NCBI GenBank assembly: GCA_934148875.1
Contig: CAKPDJ010000033.1
Span: forward strand, 1-14,825
Reading direction: 5' to 3'
DNA: 14,825 nucleotides
From: an uncultured Bacilli bacterium
GTDB lineage: Bacteria; Bacillota_I; Bacilli_A; RF39; UBA660
The notes under the pieces are model-generated. The model made no database searches. It was not told where the DNA came from and saw nothing but the letters and a program-made list of their open reading frames with translations. Positions 5,735-14,000 of this stretch are shown here, in pieces. A program made the position numbers and the translations under genes. Numbering within the stretch: position 1 is the first letter of the stretch; the number at the start of each line of letters is the position of its first letter.

Positions 5735-6919
5735 ATGAAAAAAACAATAAAAGATTATGAATTAGATAGTAAAAGAGTAATAATAAGAGTTGATTTTAAT
5801 GTACCAATTAAAGATGGTAAAATTATAGATGATAATCGAATAATATCAAGCTTAAAAACAATTAATTATGCCATTAGCCATAATGCCAAGGTTATTTTAT
5901 TATCACATTTAGGAAGAATTAAAACAGTTGATGATAAAGAAAAAAATAGTCTAAGGGTAGTTGCTACTAGATTAAGTGAACTATTAGGTAAAAAAGTAAC
6001 CTTTATTAATGAAACAAAAGGTAGTGAAGTAGATAGAATAATCTCTAACATGCAAAATAAAGATGTTGTTTTATTAGAAAATACTCGCTATGAAGATTTA
6101 GATGGTAAAAAAGAGAGCAATAACGATACTGAACTTGCTTCGTATTGGGCTTCTTTAGGAGATGTTTTTATAAATGATGCTTTTGGTACTATTCATAGAA
6201 GTCATGCATCAAATGTTGGTATAGCTAGTATTTTACCTAGTGGCATTGGCTTTCTTGTAGAAGAAGAATTAAATGCTTTAAAAGTTTTAGATAATCCTAC
6301 AAGACCATACATAGTAATACTAGGAGGAGCTAAAGTTTCCGATAAACTAGGTGTAATAAAAAATCTAATAACTAAAGCCGATAAAGTTATAATAGGTGGA
6401 GCAATGGCTTTTACATTTTTAAAAGCAAAGAATATAAACACTGGTAAATCATTAGTAGAAGATGATTACTTATTATTTTGTAAAGATATAATTGATAACT
6501 ATCCAGATAAATTAGTTCTACCAACGGATATTGTTGTATCTAAAAAAATAGATTCTTCTTATCCGAGTGAAACAATACTAATAAATGATATTAAAGATGA
6601 TGATATAGGCTTAGATTTAGGTGCAAAAACAGTTTCTGAAATTGAGAATATATTAAAGAATGCTAAAACGGTAGTGTGGAATGGACCGCTAGGATATTAT
6701 GAAATTCCAGCTTATCAAATTGCTACAAAATCAATCCTTAAATATCTAACCGATAATAATATTAATACAATTTTGGGCGGTGGCGATATCGTTGCAGCTA
6801 GTAGTGAACTTGGTTATAAAGATAAGGTTAGTCACGCTTCTACTGGTGGTGGTGCTACTTTAGAATATTTAGAAGGAAAAAAATTACCAGGCCTTGAAGT
6901 AATTGATAATAAGGAGTGA
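5735..6919 (+). CDS. pgk: Phosphoglycerate kinase
   Basis: A 394-residue cytosolic enzyme that transfers phosphate from 1,3-bisphosphoglycerate to ADP. Family marks are RVDFNVP (18-24), LLSHLGR, RSHASNVG, LGGAKVSDKLGV, WNGPLGYYE, the nucleotide-site GGGDIVAA (about 348-355) and TGGGATLEYLEGKKLPG near the C-terminus. Length is typical. GGTGA lies a few bases before the ATG. It is the first gene of a tightly packed run: the next gene begins right after its TGA and uses a ribosome binding site inside the pgk 3' end. Genes for a flippase-like protein and a glycosyltransferase follow before tpiA. Confidence 0.97.
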   Translation: MKKTIKDYELDSKRVIIRVDFNVPIKDGKIIDDNRIISSLKTINYAISHNAKVILLSHLGRIKTVDDKEKNSLRVVATRLSELLGKKVTFINETKGSEVDRIISNMQNKDVVLLENTRYEDLDGKKESNNDTELASYWASLGDVFINDAFGTIHRSHASNVGIASILPSGIGFLVEEELNALKVLDNPTRPYIVILGGAKVSDKLGVIKNLITKADKVIIGGAMAFTFLKAKNINTGKSLVEDDYLLFCKDIIDNYPDKLVLPTDIVVSKKIDSSYPSETILINDIKDDDIGLDLGAKTVSEIENILKNAKTVVWNGPLGYYEIPAYQIATKSILKYLTDNNINTILGGGDIVAASSELGYKDKVSHASTGGGATLEYLEGKKLPGLEVIDNKE

Positions 6920-6921
6920 AC

Positions 6922-7944
6922 ATGAAGAGTTTAAAAAAGAATAGTATTATTTTGTTAATAATAACAGTCGTTGTACTTGTATGTGTATTAAAAGATGATT
7001 TTGGTAACATTGTAAATACATTAAGTGGTGCCAACTATGGCTGGATTATAATTGCACTATTGTGTTTCTTCGTAGGTATAGGTTTTGAAGCAAAAGCTTA
7101 TCAAGAAATAATTCAAGGATACGAGTATGAATATACGTTCAAAAAGTCATACAGAATGTTATTAATTACTAAATTTTTTAATGGTATAACACCTTTTTCA
7201 TCAGGTGGGCAACCTATGCAAATATACATGTTAAAAAAAGATGGTATAAGATTGACTAAGGCAACTAATATAATTATTCAAAATTTCATAATATATCAAG
7301 CTGCCTTAGTAATATTTGGAATTATAGCTATCCTAATTAATAACTCTTTAAAATTATTCACTGAAGTTAACCTACTTAAACAGTTAGTTACAATTGGTTT
7401 TCTAATTAATACTTTAGTTATGGTAGGACTAGTAGTTATAAGTTTTAGTAGTAAATTCAATCATTTTATTGTTAATAAAAGTATATCAATTTTAAGTAAA
7501 TTAAAATTAGTTAAAGATAAAGAAAAAACTCTAGCAAAATGGCGTGAAAAAGTCGATGATTTTCATGAAGGGGCTGAATATCTCAAAAAAAATAAAATGT
7601 TATGCTTTAGAACATTCATCTATAATATGATTTATTTAACTTTAAATTATGTAATGCCATATTTTGTTATTTTAGCTTTAGCTAGCACTTCTACTGACGC
7701 TACTCCATTAAAAACTATATGTGCTTCTGCCTATGTTTTGATAATGGGATCATTTGTTCCAATACCAGGTGCTAGTGGTGGAATTGAATATGGCTATCTA
7801 AGGTTCTTTGGTAACTTCATTACTGGAACATTATTAAAAGCTTCACTACTAATTTGGCGTACTATTTCATATTATTTACCAATGTTAGTTGGTGGTGTTT
7901 TATTTAATATTAATACAAAAAGAGGCGATGATAAATGCGAATAG
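6922..7944 (+). CDS. Flippase-like integral membrane protein (UPF0104 / LPG_synthase_TM family)
   Basis: A 340-residue polytopic membrane protein with about 7-8 hydrophobic segments. Two loops typical of the lysylphosphatidylglycerol-synthase transmembrane (AglD-like) family are present: TPFSSGGQPMQ and FVPIPGASGGIE. There is no C-terminal aminoacyl-transferase domain, so it is not a full MprF. Members are thought to move or handle lipid-linked head groups across the membrane, though the substrate is not known. ATG 6922 is preferred because AAGGAG (6911-6916) lies 5 bases upstream; the in-frame GTG at 6916 overlaps that site. Its end overlaps the glycosyltransferase start by 10 bases, so the two are probably translated together and act in one glycolipid or cell-envelope pathway (inference). 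Confidence 0.85.
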   Translation: MKSLKKNSIILLIITVVVLVCVLKDDFGNIVNTLSGANYGWIIIALLCFFVGIGFEAKAYQEIIQGYEYEYTFKKSYRMLLITKFFNGITPFSSGGQPMQIYMLKKDGIRLTKATNIIIQNFIIYQAALVIFGIIAILINNSLKLFTEVNLLKQLVTIGFLINTLVMVGLVVISFSSKFNHFIVNKSISILSKLKLVKDKEKTLAKWREKVDDFHEGAEYLKKNKMLCFRTFIYNMIYLTLNYVMPYFVILALASTSTDATPLKTICASAYVLIMGSFVPIPGASGGIEYGYLRFFGNFITGTLLKASLLIWRTISYYLPMLVGGVLFNINTKRGDDKCE

Positions 7945-9179
7945 GTATATTTACAGAAACATATACTCCTTACATTAGTGGCTTAGTAACAAGTGAAGTT
8001 ATGCTAAAAAAAGGACTAGAAAAGTTAGGACACGAAGTTTATGTAGTAACTGCGAATTTAGAATCATTCCATTATGAATATGATGAAGAAGAAAAAGTAC
8101 TAAAAGTTCCTGGTATTCCAACAGGAATATATGATTCTAGATTAACAGCAGTATATCCACTAAAAGCAGTAAATAAAATTAAAAGTTGGAATTTAGATAT
8201 TATTCATTCACAAACTGAGTTTGCTATTGGAACATTTGCAAGACTTATGGCTTATCAGTTGGATATTCCATTAGTTCATACATATCACACTATGTATGAA
8301 GATTATATTCACTACATAACTAAAGGTTATTTCAATAAATCTAGTAAAAAAATAGTTGAATATTTAACACTTTTCTATTGTGATAAAACAGCCAGTGAAC
8401 TAATTGTTCCAACTAAAAAAACATACGATTTATTTAAGGAAAAATATCAAGTTGATAGGAATATTCATATCATCCCAACAGGAATAGAACTAGAAAGATT
8501 TTATATTGAACAGATTGATAAAAAAGAGTTAGATTTACTGCGTAAAAAAGAAAAAATAAAAAAAGATGATTTTGTACTATTATTTATTGGTAGATTAGCC
8601 CAAGAAAAAAACGTTGTTTACTTACTAGATGTAGTTAGAGATATAATACCAAAATGTCCTAAACTAAAATTAATGATAGTAGGAGATGGACCAGATTTTG
8701 AAGAATATAAACAAATAGTTAAGAAATACAATATTCAAGATAATGTTATCATGACAGGCAAAGTTGATTGGGAAAAAGTACCATATTATTATCATTTATC
8801 AAGTGCTTTTATTACAGCATCAAAAACTGAAACCCAAGGATTAACAGTAATTGAAGCAATGGCTTCTAGTGTTCCACCAATCTGTATTGATGATGAAAGT
8901 TTTATAAATACTGTAGTAGATGGACTAAATGGTAGAATTTTTAATACAGAAGATGAATGCAAAAATATCATTATAGAATTATATAATGACCATAAAGAAT
9001 TAGAAAGATTATCTAAGCAAGCAAGAATAAATTCAGATCGCTTTAGTTCTAAATATTTTGCTGAATCAGTTTTAGATGTATATAAATATGCTATTGCTAA
9101 TAAAAAACAACGCTTAGGACTAATTGGTAAATTAGTAGATAAAGTAAAGGGTAGTAAAGATGAAGTTGATAATAAGTAA
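7935..9179 (+). CDS. GT4-family glycosyltransferase, probable diacylglycerol glucosyltransferase
   Basis: A 414-residue GT-B enzyme. The N-terminal acceptor domain begins MRIGIFTETYTPYISGLVTS and carries the HTYHTMYEDYIHYI stretch. The C-terminal donor domain has FIGRLAQEKN and the E-x7-E signature (Glu299, Glu307 in ETQGLTVIE). These features resemble the monoglucosyl-diacylglycerol synthases of Acholeplasma and streptococci, which move glucose from UDP-glucose to diacylglycerol at the inner membrane face. Substrate is inferred from resemblance only; another lipid or teichoic-acid anchor sugar is possible. The C-terminal end is basic, suiting a membrane-surface enzyme. AGAGG lies 9 bases before the ATG. 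The gene overlaps the membrane-protein gene before it by 10 bases and tpiA after it by 20 bases. Confidence 0.88.
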   Translation: MRIGIFTETYTPYISGLVTSEVMLKKGLEKLGHEVYVVTANLESFHYEYDEEEKVLKVPGIPTGIYDSRLTAVYPLKAVNKIKSWNLDIIHSQTEFAIGTFARLMAYQLDIPLVHTYHTMYEDYIHYITKGYFNKSSKKIVEYLTLFYCDKTASELIVPTKKTYDLFKEKYQVDRNIHIIPTGIELERFYIEQIDKKELDLLRKKEKIKKDDFVLLFIGRLAQEKNVVYLLDVVRDIIPKCPKLKLMIVGDGPDFEEYKQIVKKYNIQDNVIMTGKVDWEKVPYYYHLSSAFITASKTETQGLTVIEAMASSVPPICIDDESFINTVVDGLNGRIFNTEDECKNIIIELYNDHKELERLSKQARINSDRFSSKYFAESVLDVYKYAIANKKQRLGLIGKLVDKVKGSKDEVDNK

Positions 9180-9834
9180 TCATAAAGAAGGAATACTAAA
9201 AGACAATTTAGAGTTATACCTTAATAATCTTTCTACAATAAATACTATCAATACTAAGTTAATAATATGTCCTAGTAGCAAACAACTATCTTATTTTAAT
9301 GGAGATAATTATATTTTAGGAAGTCAAGATATCGAATTTGATATTAATTACTTAAAAGAAAATAGTGTTAAATATACTATTGTAGGTCATTCTGATAACA
9401 GAATTAAATATCATGAAACTAACTTAGAAATTAATAAAAAAATAAAACTATTATTATCTAATAATATAATTCCTATTTTATGTATTGGTGAAGAATACCA
9501 AGAACAAAAAGAAATAGAAAAAGTATTAGGAAAAGAAATAGAAGAAGGATTAAAAGACATAAAAGATAATATTATTATTGCTTACGAACCAATTTGGGCA
9601 ATTAACAGCGGAAGTATTCCTGATAAAGAAAAATTACTAAAAACAATAAATTATATCAAAGAAAAAGTTAAAAAAACAACAGGAATTGTTCCAATTGTTT
9701 TATATGGAGGAAGTGTTAATGAAAAAACTATTAACACTTTAAAAGATATTTCTCAAATTGATGGTTACTTAATAGGAAGTGCTAGCCTAGAAATTGATAA
9801 ATTAAAAAAAATAATAGAGGTGGTTGAATGTTAG
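9160..9834 (+). CDS. tpiA: Triosephosphate isomerase, short form
   Basis: A 224-residue enzyme that interconverts dihydroxyacetone phosphate and glyceraldehyde-3-phosphate. All catalytic residues are present: Asn7 and Lys9 (SNHKEG for the usual NWKMN), His77 (VGHSDNR) and Glu143 (AYEPIWAIN). The phosphate-gripping LYGGSV and GYLIGSASL are also there. It is about 25 residues shorter than usual (~250). Roughly 10 of the missing residues fall between GSQDI and VGHS, where the GAFTGE loop (loop 3) normally reaches into the partner subunit. The flexible lid has INSG instead of IGTG. The start lies inside the glycosyltransferase gene, with AAAGGG about 8 bases upstream. It shares a transcript with pgk. 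Confidence 0.95.
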   Translation: MKLIISNHKEGILKDNLELYLNNLSTINTINTKLIICPSSKQLSYFNGDNYILGSQDIEFDINYLKENSVKYTIVGHSDNRIKYHETNLEINKKIKLLLSNNIIPILCIGEEYQEQKEIEKVLGKEIEEGLKDIKDNIIIAYEPIWAINSGSIPDKEKLLKTINYIKEKVKKTTGIVPIVLYGGSVNEKTINTLKDISQIDGYLIGSASLEIDKLKKIIEVVEC

Positions 9835-9995
9835 CTAATATTTTTAACGATATTTGGAATGGAATTAATAAAATGTTTGGTGATTTCTACAATTTTGTTA
9901 TGGAAAATTACGATAAACCATTTTTTTGGATAATACTGTTTGGAGTATTATTACTAATTGCATACATAGCTATATCAAATCTTGCAAATAAATAG
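9828..9995 (+). CDS. Small single-pass membrane protein
   Basis: A 55-residue reading frame that starts 7 bases before the end of tpiA with a strong GAGGTGG ribosome binding site (9817-9823). The N-terminal half is amphipathic and aromatic (NDIWNGINKMFGDFYNF). Residues about 33-50 (PFFWIILFGVLLLIAYIAI) form one membrane span, ending in a short NLANK tail. The ribosome binding site and overlap support real, coupled translation. Family and function are not recognised. It lies between tpiA and spo0A, with no obvious terminator before the spo0A promoter. Confidence 0.75.
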   Translation: MLANIFNDIWNGINKMFGDFYNFVMENYDKPFFWIILFGVLLLIAYIAISNLANK

Positions 9996-9998
9996 AAA

Positions 9999-10008
9999 AT
10001 TCGACAAA
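9999..10008 (-). promoter_or_regulatory. 0A box upstream of spo0A
   Basis: Read on the minus strand, TTTGTCGAAT matches the Spo0A binding consensus (core TGTCGAA) perfectly. It sits about 65-70 bases upstream of the likely spo0A transcript start, pointing to autoregulation as in Bacillus. Confidence 0.65.
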
Positions 10009-10043
10009 TATTTACATATGTTGTCAATATTCGCTGTATCATT

Positions 10044-10051
10044 TTGTTGAA
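10044..10051 (+). promoter_or_regulatory. Second, imperfect 0A box in the spo0A promoter
   Basis: TTGTTGAA differs by one base from TTGTCGAA. It lies just upstream of the -10, close to the place of a missing -35, as expected of a site where Spo0A contacts RNA polymerase. It is weaker evidence than the upstream box. Confidence 0.4.
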
Positions 10052-10059
10052 AATTATTA

Positions 10060-10065
10060 TATAAT
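10060..10065 (+). promoter_or_regulatory. -10 box of spo0A
   Basis: A perfect TATAAT 31 bases before the spo0A ATG, with no -35 match 16-18 bases upstream. The transcript would start near 10072. Lack of a -35 fits an activator-dependent promoter. Confidence 0.55.
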
Positions 10066-10096
10066 TATACTTGCGTGGAGTACGAAAGGAGAAAAC

Positions 10097-10870
10097 ATGG
10101 AAAAAATCAGAGTACTTATGATCGATGATAATATCGAGTTAGTAAGCATGATTAAGGAGTACTTTAATAATCACGCTAGTATTGATATAGTATTAGAAGC
10201 AAATGATGGAGAAGCAGGTATTACATTAGCTAAACAACGTCAACAAGATTATGACGTTATTGTATTAGATTTAATTATGCCTAAGAAGGATGGATTATCA
10301 GTACTTGAAGAACTCAAAAAGGAAAATATTGATAAGAAGGTAATTGTTTTAACATCCTATAATGCTCAAGATATGATTAGAAAAATATCAGAACTAGGAG
10401 TAAATTACTTTATATTAAAACCATTTGAGTTATCAGACCTAGAAAGAAGAATAGAAGATTGTAGTGAAATCAAAAATTATAATAATGCCTCTATTGACAT
10501 ATATCACAATAATCTACAAATATCTATCACTAAAATATTACATGAATTGGGTATCCCATCGCATATTAAAGGATATCAATATATAAGAGAAGGAATTTCA
10601 ATCTTATATGAAAAACCAGAAGTTATAGGTGGTATAACTAAAGAGTTGTATCCTGATATAGCTGCTAAATTTGATACAACAGTATCAAGAGTAGAAAGAG
10701 CTATCAGACATGCTATTGAAGTTAGTTGGAATCGTGGAGACTGGGATTTAATGGAAGAAATATTTGGTCACAGTGTAGATATCGACAAAGCAAAACCAAC
10801 TAATTCAGAATTCATCGTAACAGTAGCAGATAAATTGAGATTGGAATTTCAAAAAGATTACATTAAATAA
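10097..10870 (+). CDS. spo0A: Sporulation response regulator Spo0A
   Basis: A 257-residue two-domain transcription factor that, when phosphorylated, controls entry into sporulation and other stationary-phase programs. The receiver domain (about 1-120) has the acidic pair Asp10-Asp11, phospho-acceptor Asp58 in VLDLIMPKKDG, Thr86 and Lys108. The C-terminal DNA-binding domain carries the near-invariant recognition helix region TTVSRVERAIRHAIEVSWNRG and ends NSEFIVTVADKLRLEF, as in Bacillus and clostridial Spo0A. Length is near the usual ~265. AAAGGAG lies 5 bases before the ATG. It follows tpiA and a small membrane gene instead of the usual spoIVB. Its promoter region contains 0A boxes and a terminator follows, so it is probably its own unit. 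Confidence 0.96.
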   Translation: MEKIRVLMIDDNIELVSMIKEYFNNHASIDIVLEANDGEAGITLAKQRQQDYDVIVLDLIMPKKDGLSVLEELKKENIDKKVIVLTSYNAQDMIRKISELGVNYFILKPFELSDLERRIEDCSEIKNYNNASIDIYHNNLQISITKILHELGIPSHIKGYQYIREGISILYEKPEVIGGITKELYPDIAAKFDTTVSRVERAIRHAIEVSWNRGDWDLMEEIFGHSVDIDKAKPTNSEFIVTVADKLRLEFQKDYIK

Positions 10871-10881
10871 ATTATAAAAAT

Positions 10882-10913
10882 ACCTCGTTTCTTGTTCAAG
10901 AAGCGAGGTTTTA
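10882..10913 (+). terminator. Rho-independent terminator after spo0A
   Basis: ACCTCGTTTCTTG (10882-10894) pairs with CAAGAAGCGAGGT (10897-10909), with one G-U pair, followed by Ts. It lies 11 bases after the spo0A stop. Confidence 0.85.
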
Positions 10914-10988
10914 TAATGAATAAACATTACTATTGTATATAAAAATGATATTTGTTTAAAAATATTTAATAAGTAATGCTATATTAAC

Positions 10989-11001
10989 TATCAAAATGAT
11001 A
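10989..11001. promoter_or_regulatory. Small dyad in the -35 region of the large exported protein gene
   Basis: TATCA-AAA-TGATA is a 5+3+5 inverted repeat where the -35 would lie, ending 10 bases before the -10. Its position suits a repressor or activator site, but a dyad this short and AT-rich can arise by chance. Confidence 0.25.
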
Positions 11002-11008
11002 ATAGACA

Positions 11009-11017
11009 TGATATAAT
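11009..11017 (+). promoter_or_regulatory. Extended -10 promoter of the large exported protein gene
   Basis: TGATATAAT, a perfect extended -10, lies 29 bases before the ATG at 11046 with no strong -35. The same nine bases occur in three other upstream regions in this window. Confidence 0.55.
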
Positions 11018-11045
11018 ATTACTAATAATAGAGAGGTAGTATCGT

Positions 11046-14000
11046 ATGTGTATTAAGAAAAATATAAAAAGATTGTTTAATATATTATTATTACTAGTTA
11101 CATTTGCAGTAATTATCTTTTATGGGCAGGCTAAGGCGATAGATTATACAACACCTAACTTTACTACAACCTTTCCAGATTATGCAAAAAATGACGGTAC
11201 TTCAACAAATACAGATGATTTAGTTTTAGAAAATGAGTATACTAAAATCACTTTTAGAAAAAGAAAAAATGATAGTGGTTATAATTATATTCAAAACGAA
11301 ATAAGAATGAAATCAGATGGAAATTATCAAACAGTAAAAGAATATAGTGATGGCTTAGGATATTTATCACTATATACTGATAGTTCTAATGATGTTAGCT
11401 ATCAAAATACAAAATTGAGTAGTGATGATTATGAGGACTATGAATCATTATTACAATTTACCTATAATTATAATGGTAATAATTATCAAACTACAGATCC
11501 CTACAAAGCAGGTTATCCATCATGGATAATTCCATCAAATATGACTCTAGATGCATCAGGAAATATTATTATAACAGGATACAATGACTATGTTAGTATG
11601 AAAGCAACTTGGCAATTAAATGCTAACGACAAAGAGCCAAAGGTCGATATACAATTTACCATAAAACAAAAAGGAGAATATAGTTTTGGTATATTTTATT
11701 CTCAAAATGCCAAAACACAAGATGAAGTTAAATTTATACAAGTACCATTCCGTTATCAAGAAAAAAATTTTCCCACCTCACCAACAATGGTGACAGAAGC
11801 ATTTTCAACATCAGGAATAACACAAATGACTACTAATACAGGTAATAAAATTACTGGTAAAGATGTAACGTATGGATTGGTAGTGGATCCCACTAGTCAA
11901 GAATATAGATGGGTATATAATCAAATAAAATCTTATAACAATGTAAATGTAATGAATGAAAATGAACAATCAAATTATGGACTTATGATAACAGACAGCA
12001 ACTCAAATGTTAATCCTGCTATATTTGCTCCAATTATTGGAAGTAGTGATAGTAACTTAGATCAAAATGAAATATACACTATTTCCTATAGACCAATTAC
12101 TAATATTTCTACACCATCCAATGACAGCTGGTATGAAAGTTATAGTGATATATTAACAAGAATTCTTAAAACTACAGATTATCGTAATAATTACTTTGCC
12201 TCAGTAACCGATACTATCTTTAATATTCAAGATTTACTGCTAAATGATTTCTATTCAGGATGGGATAAAGATGCTAAAGCTAATTATAATATTGAAGGTA
12301 AGAATGTCGTTTCAAATTTTGATGGTCTAGCATACTTACAACTGTATTTATTATCAGAAAATGAAACGTTATATCATAATCGAACAATTCCATCACTTGA
12401 GTACATATTATCCAGAAATGTATCATTTGCATATGATGAAATTGATCCGGATGCTGGAGTGACAAAGTGTACAGAAAACAGTTGTAGATTAAAGGCTTAT
12501 AGTGGATTAGGAGCTGCTTTCGGAAGAGGTAATTACCTAACTTCAACTTATGCTGGTGCGTATCTAATGACTTTTGGAAGAACGCCAATATTTGGAACAA
12601 TTGTATCAGGTGAAACTAAAAGTCAAAGCCTAGATGGCACTGGATCTAATTCTATATGGGACCCAACTGATTTTCTATGGAAATATAAAGTAACAGGAAA
12701 TAAAAGCTTTTTAAATAGGGCTAAAATTGAGGCAGACAAATACATAGAGAAAAGAATAAATAATGCCAATATTGAGTTTATAAACTCTCAGCCATTTGTT
12801 AATGCAAAATATTATCCAAATGTATATGCAATGTTAGAAATGTATGAAGCAACAGGAGAACAAAAATATTTAGATGCGGCAAATACAGCAGCAAAAAGAA
12901 TGCTCGCTACAATGTGGGCAGGACCTATGCCACCATTAGGCAATTCAACACTATATTTAAATGTAAATGAAATAAAAGCCAATATTTTAAATATGGGACA
13001 TCAACATACTTATTATCATGGCTCAAGTAGATATAGATTAGGAATTACTGAAACATGTAATAATGGAACTTGTATCAATAGTATTAAGGATGGAGTTACT
13101 TTACAAGATGGTGGAACATTCCCAACTTGGGTAACTTCGAGGGTAGGACTAGGTGTTGAACAAGCTTCAACATTTAAACATCAAAAAAGTGCCAATATAT
13201 ATTTATCAACATGGGCAGGAGAATTAATGAGATTGTCATCATATATAAATGACGATTTATATCAAATTTTTGCTCGTAATTCTATCATAGGAAGATACGC
13301 AAATTATCCTGGTTATTATGTCAACGATTTTCACACTTATTCATCATTGGCAAACTACCCTACCACAGGAGTAGATGGTACCTTTATTTTCTATCATCAT
13401 ATACCGGTAATGATTAGTGTGTTACAAGATTATTTATTTCAACAAGCTTATGCTTGGTCTAATAAAAACGTGACTTTCCCATATACAAAATCAACTAATG
13501 CTCAGACCTGGTTTAATACTAGGCATTATGGATATCAATCTGGAAGTGTTTATGATGAAGATGAAATGTGGCTATGGCTGAAAAAAGGACTTGTAACAAC
13601 CAATAGTCAACAAATCGATTGGTTCGCAGCAAGAAAAAATAACAAAGTGGCATTTATATATATGAATGAATCTGATAGTGACATAACAACAACACTAACT
13701 TATAATACTAGTTTATTAATAAATTCTTCGAAGAAGGCTTATCTATATGAACAAAATGAAGATGGTACTTATACCAAAAAACAAATTAGTATAAATGATA
13801 ATGGTGAACATCAAGTTACAATAAAAGCTAAAAGTATGGTAACTGTTATAACAGAGGCCAATGTATCAAAACCAAATTATGTATCTGATAACGTTAATTA
13901 CACCTATGATACAACAGCAGGATATGAACAAACAGCCATGGGAACTAACATTTTAACAGATAATGAATGCATTGAAGGGGAAAATTGTGATGTTAATGCA

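Noticed and set aside
5866..6441. Minus-strand frames inside pgk
   Set aside because: They lie wholly within a conserved glycolytic gene, with no ribosome binding site or recognisable product.
6922..7944. MprF (lysyl-phosphatidylglycerol synthase)
   Set aside because: Only the membrane part is present; the aminoacyl-transferase domain is missing and the gene is normal length for the short flippase-like family.
9999..10028. Hairpin terminator between the small membrane gene and spo0A
   Set aside because: ATTCGACAA and TTGTCAAT form only a short imperfect stem with a 13-base loop and no T run.
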